NCBI GenBank assembly: GCA_000231825.2
Contig: JH720363.1
Span: forward strand, 264,475 to 328,474
Source of the DNA: Tetrahymena elliotti 4EA
Lineage: Eukaryota; Ciliophora; Oligohymenophorea; Hymenostomatida; Tetrahymenidae
DNA length: 64,000 bases
Direction: 5' to 3'
The number at the start of each line of letters is the position of its first letter. Positions within the stretch are counted from its first letter, which is position 1. The notes under the pieces are model-generated. The model was not told where the DNA came from, made no database searches, and was given only the letters and a program-made list of their open reading frames with translations. A program made the translations under genes and the position numbers. Shown here in pieces: positions 1-12,400 of this stretch.

Positions 1-120
1 AAAAAGAATTAATGAATGAGCGAGAAACAAGCTGAATAAATAATATCAGGCCAACTAACCAAAATGAGTCAGTTGCTAAAATTTAAAGTTGTTATATATC
101 ATATCATTCCTCCTTCAAAA

Positions 121-318
121 ATGCATAATTAATAGTGAAACACTATTTTTACCTTAGGTAAAGAGTCAAACTTTAGAGATTAGAGCACTATCCTAAGCCA
201 GATCCTAATTCTTATGCACCCCATAATTAATAATGAAACACTATTTTTACTAAAGGCCAAGAGTCAAACTTTAGAGTTTAGAGCACTATCCCAAGCCAGA
301 TCCTAATCTTTATGCATC
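121..318. repeat. Two tand98-bp direct repeat units
   Basis: Two adjacent copies, about 121-219 and 220-318, share almost the same sequence. Both carry the blocks ataattaata.tgaaacacta, gagtcaaactttagag and gcactatcc.aagccagatc in the same order. They differ at a few scattered positions. No reading frame is evident. The unit is more GC-rich than the DNA around it. It is a tandem duplication of unknown role. Confidence 0.85.
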
Positions 319-1239
319 CACGTCACCAATTCTCTTCAACCTTTAAGGGAATTATAAAATACATATTGAATAAGCCAATATTTAAAAGTATGAGAAAAAC
401 ATTAAAATTATAAATTAAAACAACTTAAAACAGTCATTTTTGTTTATAAATAAAAGTGAGGATCATTTAGTTAATATTTCAATATTTTTTAGTATTTCGG
501 TAAAATGTCAAAGTTTTTTGATTTAATTTCTTTAAAGAGAAATAATTAATTTTACCTTAAATCAAAATGAAGATTTTCCTAAGAAGTTAAATTAGAGCTT
601 AGAAACTTTTAATACGCAAATAAAATAATATATTCTTATTTCTAACGAAATTAAAGTACTTCACTTGAGATCTGTAAAATATTTTATATTTTCTAACAAC
701 ATTTATTTCTTTTTTTTAATTTATTTTGTACTTCTTACAAATTAATTAATATTAATATAAAAATTTGATTAACTTTTTCAAACAAAATTTTGAAATTAAA
801 TAAATAAAATTTTGTTTTAAGAAAAATATTATTCTTGTTATGTTTCCAAATTTTATTTTATCATTTTTTTTATTAATTTTTTACCTCAAAAAATAATAAT
901 CATTTTTTACCTATTATTTTTTTACATATGAAAACAAATCATTTTTTTGGAGTTAAAAAATAAAGCTCTGAAAAGTAAAGTTTATTTTACATTCTCATAT
1001 ATTCAATTATTTGCTTTACTTTTGGATAAACAGGTAATTAAGATTGCCTCTTTTTCTAAAATTAACAAAATATAATATTTTTATTTCTGACAAACTAAAA
1101 TAAAAAATAATTTAAAGTTTTAATTGATTATTTCTTTTAAAATAATTGTGAAATAAGTTTCTTAAAATGATCCTTTCTTTTTTGTCTATAAAAAATAATA
1201 GCTTATTAAAATTGGTCTAATTTATTAATTGAGCCTTTG
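319..1239. other. AT-rich non-coding stretch
   Basis: I see no reading frame with protein-like composition on either strand, and no RNA gene. The stretch is dominated by A and T runs. Confidence 0.5.
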
Positions 1240-1259
1240 ATTTTAAGGAAAATAATTTC

Positions 1260-1850
1260 ACTCGAAGAAGTTAAGCAAATCTGATAAAAGATTTCGACTC
1301 CTTGAAGATATTCTTTGATTAATTTTTACCAACTGCTAGCATACAAACAAGTGAACTAGGTATGCATTCTAAAATAATGTGTTTGGAAAGTTTTTGCTAG
1401 AATGTTGAAGAGCTAATTTTAAAATTTCTACCAATGACATCATGAAATCTGAAGCTTTAATAATTTCAACATAAAAAAATCTCAAATGACAAAATTAAAA
1501 AAATTACATTTAGATTTCTCTTCTAATAAACATTTTGATAATAATTTCTTAGGGATAATTTCACATTACACATCTAATAAGAGTTTATTAAGACTTTTCT
1601 GTCAACTTAGATTCAAATAATTTAATTTCAGATCATTCATTTGAAGATCTATTATAAAAGCTAAGTTAGTGTAAGAATTTGAATAGTTAGAATTAATCTT
1701 TAATAATAACGATTTAATAACAAATACATCTTTCTAGAAAACTTAATATAGCTAGAAATGTCTAAAAATAATCAATTAACTGATGATTCCTCAATTAAAT
1801 TGGAAAATTAATTTAAAATAATATAAATATTCAAGATTTATTACTTAATT
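1260..1850 (+). pseudogene. LRR-like degraded coding stretch
   Basis: Under the ciliate code, frame segments here read like pieces of a leucine-rich-repeat protein. The best is 1486-1644 (52 codons then TGA), starting MTKLKKLHLDFSSNKHF and rich in L-x-x-L spacing. Upstream, in other frames, there is NVEELILKFLPMTS, and downstream EFEQLELIFNNNDLITN. TGA codons and frame changes separate the pieces, and I could not find a convincing set of introns that joins them. It may be a decayed member of the LRR type seen at 20425-23397, or a gene with introns I cannot place. Function is unknown. Confidence 0.3.
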
Positions 1851-2040
1851 TTGAAGAAAATAAAAATTTTTCTGAACAGGGTATATTCCTTTTGATCTAA
1901 TAATTATCAAACAAAGACTAAAATTCTTCTCTTAAAAGCATATCTCTTAGTCTTAGTAAATGCATGCCAAACTTCTAATAATGAATGGGCCTGCATAATT
2001 ACTAAGAATTTAAATTTCTGCTTCGATCTAGAAAAAAAAT

Positions 2041-2074
2041 AAATATATATATATATATAGTACCCTAGGGTACT
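2041..2074. repeat. AT dinucleotide run followed by a 16-bp perfect palindrome
   Basis: An (AT)n run at about 2043-2058 is followed by the perfect palindrome AGTACCCTAGGGTACT at 2059-2074. A small GCC..GGC stem (2075-2085) follows at once. The palindrome is GC-rich compared with its surroundings. It could form a cruciform or serve as a binding site for a dimeric protein. No gene overlaps it. Confidence 0.8.
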
Positions 2075-2658
2075 GCCTTTTCGGCTACATACACTAATAT
2101 AGTTAATAGCTTAAAAAGTTAAAAAAATTAAAATTCAATCAATAATAATGATAACATAAAAAAATTTATTAGGATATAGTTTTTATATACAAGCAATAAT
2201 TTGAAATTAGAGCTTTTTAACATAAATAGTATTTTTAATATTTTTCTCATTCTTTAAAATATTTCTTTACTTTATTAAATAAAAAATTTAAATGATAAAT
2301 TGATGTAAAAATAATTTTTCAAAAATTTTTGTTGTTTTTTTATTCAAATTTATTTTGTTTTAATTTTTCAGATTTAAAAGTGTGACAATTATTTTTACTA
2401 GTATCAGTATTTATAAGTGATACACAGGTTTATGAGTATTTTATAAATTAAATTTTATAATTAGAATACTGAGGTTCAAATTATATTGTTAATTTTATTA
2501 AATTGCTATTGTGTTAAATTTTGGAGATATAATTAAAATTTAAGGATGAAATTTAGGTTTATTATACAATGAATAAATGAATATGGAAAAGTAGATAACT
2601 AATAATTGAATAATAAAGATTAAATTAAATTAATCTATATTAAATTTAATTAAGTATA

Positions 2659-4471
2659 TCAATCATCATCATTGTCTTAGGGTTCATCAAATTATGTTCC
2701 TTACATATCTTAATTTTAACTTTCTGACTTTAATCTTTCTTCTAAGTCTTCCTTTTCAATTTCATGTAAGATACTATTGTGAGGAGCTTCAGGCTAGATA
2801 ATTTAAATATATTTTAGGATTAAATTTAATTAAAACATATATTTACTTAAACAAACTCTAATTTTTGGTATCCCCAATCTATGATTTCATCAAAAGTAGT
2901 TGTACTGAATTCTTTAAATTAAATAGAATAAATGATGAGTATGTGAAATAAAATAAAATAAATTACATTTAACAGCTTATCTTTCAATACTTAAGATATA
3001 GATAACATAGCCCATAATAAAGAAACCAATAAATCTAAATAGTATATCTATTTTACTGTCATTGCATTTATCAAGTGAAATAAATGGCTTGAAAGAATCA
3101 AAAAATGCTACATCCTATTTAGAAAATGTTTAATGAAATCAAAGTTTAAATGAAATAATAATATATTATTACTGCTAAGAGATTTGGGAAGATATAGAAA
3201 TCAAATCCGAAAATTCTAATTAAAAAGTATAAAAATGTTCTAACAAGGATTAAACCAACTAATACAAAGAGCATAACAACAGAGATGTAGAAAATAAGCT
3301 TTTTGATGGAAATAGGCCAGACAGGGAAAAGGATGATAAGAGCAATACCAATAAGGATGAGCCACATATAGACATAGTTCTTTTTAGTTTAGACTTTAAT
3401 GCGTGGATTAAAAACAAAGTATCCTGATATAATTTAGGAATCTTCTTCAATTTGTTATTACTGAATTTTAAAAATAAATTTAATTAACAATTAATAAACC
3501 CACGTTTGATTGAAAATAAACTAATCATTTAAATGGTTCAATTAAATTAAGGAATGGCACATAGCATGTGTCAAATCTATAATTCAAAACTATAATAAAA
3601 GACAGTTCTATAAATTAAATTCTACCTTGCTAGCAGTGTATTTGTCTGTGATGGTTTTTAGCTTTGATTTCTAAACAATTTCTTCAACTTTAACTATAAT
3701 TTGTTCTTACAAGAGGCTATTATTTTTATAAAATCAAATATCAACCACATATTCATATTTCTATATAATAATTTTACAAATTAACTAGATTAACTCTTTT
3801 TTTGCCTTCTTGTCCCTCAGATTTATCATCTTCAAAATAGTCTTATAGTAAATCAGCTATTTATGTGTAATGTCTTTCAATTATTTCTGCAAATTGTCTT
3901 CCTAAGTATTAGTTATATTAAAAATATTGTTTAAGCAAACTTGATTGGCACTAGAATCTTTTGTAAATATAATTTAAAAAGGCAGCTATATGTTGCTATT
4001 AACAAACTACCCTTTAAGCTCTTTAAAAATATTCAATTTTAATTCTTTTATTGACTAAAATTTAAAATAAGCAAAAGCCTCTTCCAGATCAGCTAATTGT
4101 GACCTAGTTATATCCTAAATTGAAAAAAGAAAGAATACTGTAAAATAGGCATTTTAAGATTATTTATCTTCAATAAACTAGGATTGCTATTTGGATATCT
4201 CATATTTCAATTAGAAATTTGATGAAATTTGCTTTGAGCTTTTTAGAAAGATCGTTTAATTGCTTTTTGTAAATGATGATGATTAATTACCATTAAATAA
4301 TTTGAATCTGCTTTAACCTAGAATGATTGAAGTTTCTCTTAGGTTTTTAGTTCTAAGGAATTCAATGAAAGAGCTATAGGTAAAAAGCTATTTCTTCTTT
4401 TCAGCCTATTCAGCCTTCATAACATCCTATTCTCTCATTTGACGCTTACGTTCTCTATCTTCTTTAACCAT
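2659..4471 (-). CDS. SEC62: Sec62, subunit of the ER protein translocation complex
   Basis: Sec62 works with Sec63 and the Sec61 channel in post-translational protein import into the ER. The C-terminal half shows the family core: a first membrane helix after YVYMWLILIGIAL, the FPVWP motif, a second helix, then FYIFPNLLADVAFFDSFKP. This aligns with the human FPLWP..WFLPNLTADVGF..SFRP region. The N-terminal part is basic and charged, as expected for the cytosolic domain. Introns fit at 2794-2846, 2912-2966, 3115-3172, 3461-3625 and 3717-3785, and one more is likely near 4150-4290. The tail is acidic and ends DNDDD before TGA. The ATG at 4471 is the first in frame, but the frame stays open about 50 codons upstream without another ATG, so an upstream exon is possible. 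Confidence 0.88.
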
Positions 4472-4619
4472 TTGCTTGATAAATTAATAATTTTCTTTTG
4501 ATTAATTAAGATATTTTTTTACTTCAAAGATTTGCAAAATTATTAAATTATTTGAATAATTCAATTGCAAAGCTCTTTTTTATAAAATATTTTTTTACCA
4601 AAAATTAATTCCAAAATAT

Positions 4620-6272
4620 TAAATAAAAAGATGAAAGAAGTATTTAATATTTTAAGGAGAAATTTTAATGAATTAAAATGTGTTATTTAAAATTTGTCTC
4701 AATAAGTATAATATGAAATCCAAATGCTTGGTTTAATTTTAGTATTGTAAATAATTTTGAATAATTTAAATTTATTAATTTTCTGGAAAAAAAGATGAAA
4801 TATTTTTAATGGGATATTCTAAAAATAGTTAGATTTTATATTGAAGGTATTTATTTAATTGGTTTTCAAAAGAACGTTTAAAATAGATTTTATTTATAAA
4901 TAGCCAATTATTTTATGTATTTCACTTCAATAGTAGCCTATATTTTTAAAAATGAATTTTCATCCTAACCAAAAGCGCATTTAACATTAAATTTCAAATA
5001 ATATTATTCATATAAAAAATTTTGATTCAATACTTTTTTAAAATATTGTTAAATTTCAATTGTATAAAAATACTATGCTTAAAATATTGAGAATTTACTA
5101 ACAAATAAATAACTAATACAAAATAGATGTATTTAATATTAAAAATAGACTTCTGAGTTTTTGAGTTAACAAAGTCAAAATTTTTGAGAAACATGTAAAA
5201 TAATATTTAATATGAAGATTTATTTCAGTTTTGTAAATTATTTATGACTTTTAAATTAAATATTTAAAAAAGTATTTTTAAAATAAATGTTAAAAATTGT
5301 TTCAATTCGGAGTGAGTAAAATAATACAATTAAGTTTATCTGGAATAATAGCATTAGCATATTAAATATTTTTTATGAAATAAAAGAAAGGGAGAAACTA
5401 ATAAAATCTATAGAACTAGAAGCTATTACTAAAAATTAGTAGAAGAATTTCTAGATTATTTGAAAAAGAATATATAGAGTAGAAAGATTAAATTAATAAA
5501 GTATTATAACTATATAAACTAAAAAATTTTGATGAGAAAATTAAAATAATTCCTTAAACAACAGTAAATAGTAGGTTTTAATTTTAAAAGTTTTTTCTGC
5601 CGCATACTTACATAGAAAATGTTAATCAAAAATAATTTGACAATTATAATTTAACATTTAATTTTTAGTTTATATTGGCATGAAAGTTGTTAATTAGAAT
5701 TTATTAGATTGCATAAAAAATGAAATTTTTCTAATAGGCTTTATCAAAAACTCATAATTTGAGTGAATAGATATATGTTACGAAAAATTTATTAAATATC
5801 TGTAATGTAAGATTTAAATATTTTGTTTTTTTTAATTTTACTTATCAATTTTACTTTATTTATAAGAGTATATAAGATAAAATCAGAACACTACCTGATT
5901 ATTTCTTATTTGATTTATTAATTATTGAAAAAATTAGATGTAATTTAAATTATTTTATATAAAAGTTTAAATAATATTTTTCTCAGTAAAAATAAATCAA
6001 GCAAAATATTTATTTTTTAGCAAATTACATGAAAAATTTTATTGAGGGATTTAGAATTTTTTATTTCATTCAATACAGCTGATGTAAAAATTGTTATTCT
6101 ATTTTACTTTTAATTTAGAAGCTATTTTTCAAATGATTTTGTTTAGAATTTTGTACGAGTTTATGTTAATCAAAAGGGAGGATATACAATATATAGATAG
6201 ATATAATGTTTATTAAACAAAAACTTAATAAAAATAGAAGATTGTAAAAGAAATTAAAAAATATTTTTATGA
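4620..6272. other. Intergenic, AT-rich
   Basis: Between the divergent SEC62 and kinase genes. I see no gene-like frame. It should contain both promoters, but no recognisable element stands out. Confidence 0.5.
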
Positions 6273-8534
6273 ATGAAGAAAATAGGAAATAGAATAGAAC
6301 TTATAAAACTTTTAGGGGAAGGTAATTATGCTAGAGTGTATATTGGTAGAGATTTAATGCACAGCAATAGAATGGTAGCTGTGAAAGAAATTCATTTGAA
6401 GAATTCAGCTAATTTAATGATTTAAAATGAGGTTCACTCATTATAAAAAATAAGAGATTTTGTAGATAAAATAAAATAAAGTAGAAATGGGGTGCTTAAC
6501 ACTGAGGAATAAGAAATTATATAATATTCAAAGCATATTTTGGAGATAATGGACCCTTATTGTTTAAATGAAAATGAATACACTTACATTATAACTAAAT
6601 TTTATGAAAATTCTATTGATTTTAGCCAATTTTTAAAAACAAATGATACATTAAACAAGCTTTCTGAAAGAGATATATTACGTTACTTCTATTAGCTCAC
6701 ATGCGGGTTGTCGGTACTCCACTAACAGAACATTTATCATAGGGATCTTAAGTTAGAGAATATTTTGATAAATTAAGATTAGGACGAGCTCATTATTATT
6801 GATTTTGGACATGCTTTAATAAAAAGAGCTGATGAAGTAGATATGTGTGGAACTAAATTATACAACTCACCTCAAGTTGTGCTTAACATGAGCTACAATG
6901 CATAAAAGAATGATGTTTGGTAGATGGGTGTCATATTATATTACCTTATTCATAAGAGGTTCCCTTTCTGCGAGATAAACTAGGGTGAATTGGAACTCTA
7001 ACAGGCCGTTAATGATTTCATGCAAAGAAAGAGAGACATTATAATTAACTAAAATGTTTCCCAATTTGTGAAGGAACTTATCCAATCTATTCTGTAAAGA
7101 CATGAGGACTCTAGACCTTCGATTGCAGAAGTGAATAAAAGACTTAAAGAATATCTTTTTTAAGAAAAACCTATTTAAAATTTTAAAGGAGCAAGCTAAA
7201 AAGAAGCAAAATAGCTTAGATAAGAAGCTCTAAAATTTATTACAGTTTTAGATTGCGACTTTTCTAAGATAGATAATACTAAAAAAGTTCAAGTCTTTAC
7301 AGAGAAATAATAAAGCTAATAAAATATCATGGATTAAAACAAAATAAATGTGACTTAAGTTTCCAACTAAAATATTTATTAGCCTGATTATAATAACCAA
7401 CCAAATGTAGGCTACTATTAGTAAGAAAATTAATAAAGAATTGCCATGGATTCCAATAAAATAAATACTAGTTAGGTTTCCAACTAAAATAATTATTAGC
7501 CTGATTATAATAACCAACCATTTATTGGTTCCTATTAGAAAGATAATTCATTTTATAAAAATGAATAAAGCAAAGTCTCTTTCCTATCAGGTTAAGAAAA
7601 TTAAAATAATAACTAAAACCACGATTTTATTTCAGAAATTAGAATGAAAAAATAAAACAGAATTTCAAAAACAGAAATAATAAATGGAAATAATTAAAAT
7701 CAACTCAACTACAAAAGTAACCTTTAATAACAAAAATCCGTTTTTATTGTAAAAAACAATTATAATAATCCCAATAATAATAATAATAGCTTTGAACATT
7801 TTAGATGGTCAATAAGCACTGCAAGCTCAAGCATCAACCAAGATATTGATTTGAATTCAATTTTTAATTAATTCAATGAGAGTGTTTAAAAAACAGAGGA
7901 AATCCTAAAGTCTTCTTAAATCCAAAATCATTAATCATTAGAAAAAAAACTTCTTTACATTAAATTTTATATTGCCAAATTAACTCATTTTTTGGGTTAA
8001 TCTTTATTAGAGTACGCTTAATATGAATAGAATAAAGAATGGTAATGTCTCTACACAAATAATTTTTTGGTTCAGTGGATGATTAAAATTAATAAAGATG
8101 CCCTTCTACTTTAAAATAAGACTTAAAATTACATCGAGCGTATCAAATCATTAAAATAGATTTTTTCATCCACATCTCAAAAATTATAAAAGAACTCGAT
8201 TGATAACTCATCATAATTTTAGAGCCACATAAAAAATAATTAATCCAATTCTATGGTAAAATCATTAGAATAAAAATTTGCAAACCATAGCCAAGACAAC
8301 TACATGATGAGCAACACTTAGCATTTCTTAGATTTCAATAACTTTTTCAATTCTATTCTAGAGTACACATTAAAGTAGATTAATAATAACCAATTTTAAA
8401 TTTAAGAAGAAGATAAGCAAATTATTTTAGATATCATTTAAAAAGTGAGGAGCTAATCCAAATTAATTTCTTAACTAACATACATATAAAATCTGAATGA
8501 ATAATTATAGTCATTCAATTCTTCTTCCTACTGA
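6273..8534 (+). CDS. Serine/threonine protein kinase with glutamine-rich tail
   Basis: An uninterrupted frame of 753 residues. The kinase domain fills residues 3 to about 290. It has a glycine loop GEGNYARV, the lysine in VAVKEI, HRDLKLEN in the catalytic loop, DFG, and a D-V-W helix F motif. The usual APE is replaced by SPQ, though the following helices look normal, so activity is likely. The long insert before the hinge suggests a ULK-like or ciliate-specific kinase, but I cannot place it more closely. The C-terminal 450 residues are rich in Q, N and S and probably disordered or regulatory. They contain a 31-residue tandem duplication beginning MDxNKIN (DNA 7329-7421 and 7446-7538). The first ATG, at 6269, is in another frame, so 6273 is chosen as the start. 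Confidence 0.88.
7329..7538 (+). repeat. 31-codon duplication inside the kinase tail
   Basis: Two 93-nt copies, starting at 7329 and 7446, are separated by 24 nt. The encoded units both read MDxNKINxxQVSNQN then YQPDYNNQP; 24 of 31 residues are identical. The nucleotide match is high across the whole unit, which suggests a fairly recent in-frame duplication. Confidence 0.9.
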
Positions 8535-9497
8535 TTTGGAGTTTATACGAGAAATGCCACTTTTTAAATCAATAATTAATCTGATAAATTCCGAATCATG
8601 TTAACTATGCAAACTACCAATCCTCTCAATCTATTTCAAATTTACCCAAAAAAATCCTCTCAAAAAAGTCTATTTACCCCTAATAGGAGTCACCAAAACT
8701 TTTAGATCGCCAGCAAAATAACCTTCGATAAATAAAATTGTGCCACTTCTACAGATAAATTATTATGAGTTTCAGTAGGAAACCTGAAATTTATTAATAA
8801 TATTTTTGTAAGAGTATTTATTTTTGGTCTTAATAACAATCCTGCACACAATTTCGAGAGATTTTTGATCTCTCAAAGCTGCTTTTCTGTATAAATTAAC
8901 TAATTGCATTAAATAGTGTATGATTAAACTATATAAATCTCCCATATTTATTTATAATTATTGTAATTGTAAAATTATTATCACTAAAATTAACATTCAT
9001 TTTCATTTACTTAATTTCTCGGATAAATTAAATCTATTTAATTTATTCATATTTTAACATATTTAAAAATGTTTTTAACAAGATCATTGGCATTCCAACA
9101 TGGCATGTAAAATCCTAAAATAGCATAAAGGAAAAATTTAAATTAAATAACCTTACTCCTTTCTAAAAATAGCAATAACAAGAATATCAATAAAGTATGG
9201 TAAAAAATATCTCAAAATTAAGACAAATGAAACACAAATTGCCCGAAACAAATAGAAGATCAAATAAAAGAAATAAGTAAGTAAATATTTTTTAATTAAA
9301 TTTTGTGGGTAACAAGCAATACAAAATTTAAGAATATTTTGTTAGAGTTTTTATTAATTTTTTTTAGGTTTTGTTTTACAATTAATTGCTCACCCGTTTA
9401 TATTGTTTAGCTCATTTTATCATTCTCATTCAATGCTTTAAATTTATCAAAGATTGGTTATGTTTTTATTTGAACTACTTTTTTTATAAAAATTAAA
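8535..9497. other. Intergenic between convergent genes, with a possible small ORF
   Basis: Mostly AT-rich sequence between the kinase and the end of the minus-strand repeat protein. At 9069-9290 there is denser coding-like sequence. One frame begins MFLTRSLAFQHGMQNPK, and a second, at about 9197, begins MVKNISKLRQMKHKLPETN and is strongly basic. Neither can be extended or identified, so I do not call a gene. Confidence 0.4.
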
Positions 9498-12400
9498 TCA
9501 AAAAATCACCAAAAAAAAAGTAATAATTACATGCAGATTTTAATTTAAGTTTTTTTGTGACATTTCCCTTTGTTTTTTAGAATATAAAAACAAATCGTTC
9601 TTTTATTGAGATGTCATTCCCTTGATATTAATTATTAAATTGCTTTAATATTTTTGTAGACTACTTTCAAATATCATAAATTTGTTTTTCTTAATTTTAA
9701 TAAATGCTATTAATATAGACTTTATTCATTTACCTTAACTAGACGCTTAACTGCTTAGCTAAATTCTTCATAATTTAACTAAAAGTGGTAATCTTCCATT
9801 TCATAAAGAACAGGTGAAATCAATTCCAGTATCTTTGGAGAAATGTTTGTGATGCTAATATGTTTAGAATCAATTTGCCCATCTTAATCTTCGTCTAGCA
9901 AACTAAATATCTCTTTCAATCTATTCTCCTCCAACTGCTATACTATTCTCTTAGAGTTATCATTAATTTATAATTAAGGTTTTTGATTTTATTTCTCTTA
10001 TATTTCCCTCTCCTTTCTACTGCTATCGATTTTATATTGTTAGTATAAGAACTCATTGACATTTAAATTTTCTTAATTCCTTTACTGTTTAAAAATAAAT
10101 TCTCTTATAAATATTTAATTATACTTTAAAAATATATTCAAAATAAAAACATAAATTAACTTTAAATGGAGCTCTACCAGTCTAAGGTCGAAAGAATGGC
10201 TAGCCTGTCTACTTATCCTTAAACTCATTCAGCTTCTATCTCAGCTAATTAATTTCTTTTTCCTACCTTACCACTTTATATTACTGTATTCTCTCATAAA
10301 AAGAACTCCTTATTTCTTAAGACATTTTATTTATTGAAGGTTAGAAACAACAATTTTTATCTCTATTTAAATTAATAAATACGTTATTTTACCTAAATAA
10401 ACTCATTTAAAATCAAATAAATTCTTTCTTAACAAGGCTATTTTTCATAAAAATATCACGATAATTTAAAAATCAAAAACATCTAATTCTTTGTATTTTT
10501 AAAAATACAAATTATTTTTCACTTTGATTAAAATTTCTATAATCTTATACGAGTTTTCTGTTTATGTTTATTAAAAAAATCTTCAAATATAATTTTAATA
10601 GACTGTAAATGAAAATATTTTATTGACATATTATGACCAGTTAAATAGATATTTTTTGATCATTATTTCAATAATATTATTCACATTTTGTCAAATTAAC
10701 AAAAGGTTTCAATTTATTTTTTAATTTCAAGAATTAAGTTTTACTATTTAGATTTTTGATGTTAAAATGTATTTAATTTTTTAATTATTCTTATCATGAA
10801 ACAAAACTAATCCTGATAAGTAAAAAACTATGTTTGTGGCTTTATTATTTTTTAACACCACCACTGAGATTAAAAGAAAACATTAAAAAAGCTATTTGTT
10901 CTATTTTGAACAAGATTTTAATTGAATTTTTCTTTCATTATTTTACTTAACAGTTTAAAAATGGATTCTTTAATCAGCAAGAATTAAAATATTCTCTTAC
11001 GATTATATATAGAAAAATGTTAATAATTACACCCTAAGCAATTCATGGTATTTTTTATTAGTTTTATTAAGAGTTGAAATATGAGACAATTTGCCATCAA
11101 CCAGATTTAAAAAAGCAAATTGTTTTTTCAGAAAAGCATTTTTATAGGAGTATTTATTATTTAATGGATTTAAATTGTTAAATTAATTACATTTCTTAAG
11201 CAGGGGTAGGTTACGATTATTTGAACTGTTTTTATTTCCCTATTTCGAATAGATGTTCAAATCTTTATTGCTGTTTAATTTTACTCTACTGATCTTATTT
11301 ATCAATTTCATTCCCAAAATCTTTCTAAGCTTTCATATTACAAATATATTCACTTAATTCATTTATTCTAGGTTAAAATGTACAGCCTTTCATTTCTTCC
11401 TCTAAAACCTTAGCTTTAGCCATACTCTTCTTCTTCTCTGAATATTTATTTTAATTTATCAATTCATTTTCTATTCTTCTACTAGGATCTACTCTTTTTT
11501 ACATCTTAATCAAATAAACTTTAAAAATTATTATTAATAAATAAAATATCTATTTACAATTAACTTCTATGAGATCTCATTCAACTATGGCTTATGAGTG
11601 CATTCTTACAACTCTTTTAACTCCTTCTCTTGAATACTTTTTTACAAATCTTTTTATCTTTTTTTATAAATATAAATTTTTAAAATCACGACAGATCATA
11701 AAATTCTCCATCAAGAAAAAAAGGTGTCTAATACATTGATTTTTTGTGTTTATTTATTGTTGTTCAAAAATAAAATAAATTCAAAAAATAAATATTTTCT
11801 TATAAATTTATTTTGTTCAAGATGATCAATTTAATATTACTTTTATAGCTAATTTCTTTTTGAGTGGCTGTAAAGTCTTTCTGTGATTGCTTTTGGATAG
11901 AGGTAGAAGAATAAAAAATATATTTTAAGAGAAAACTGTAAACTACCTTATACAGATTGATTTTATGAAGGATTAAGGGATCTTCTATCATTTCTTACAG
12001 ATGTTTTATCAAAAGAATCCTCTTTTTATTATATTTTATTCAATCTCTTTTTATAAAATGATTTGATTTATTTTTCTTATCTTTCTTAAAATTTACCATT
12101 TCGTAAAGCCTCTCATGTGTTGAGCTTTTTTATAAATGTTTCTATTTTTACTGGACTATCTGTTCACTTATTGGATTAATAGTTGGTTTGAATGTACACT
12201 CTGAATTTTATAAGAATGAACAATCATTATGTGATTTATTAAATAGAGACTAACTTCTACTTTTTACCATTTCTTTCTTTTGTTATCCTTTTTCTAAAAT
12301 AAAAAAATAATTTTTAACAAACTAATCAAAAAATTCTATCTTTAAGTAAAACAGGGAGTGATCATAATGTGAGTGGGATTTTATAATTGCACCCATATTT

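Noticed and set aside
7248..7517. Minus-strand hydrophobic frame
   Set aside because: It is antisense to the duplicated Q/N-rich tail of the kinase; its own repeat is a mirror of the coding repeat.
9069..9290. Small basic ORF that might be a ribosomal protein
   Set aside because: I tried several splice combinations, and none gave a recognisable family or a stable frame.
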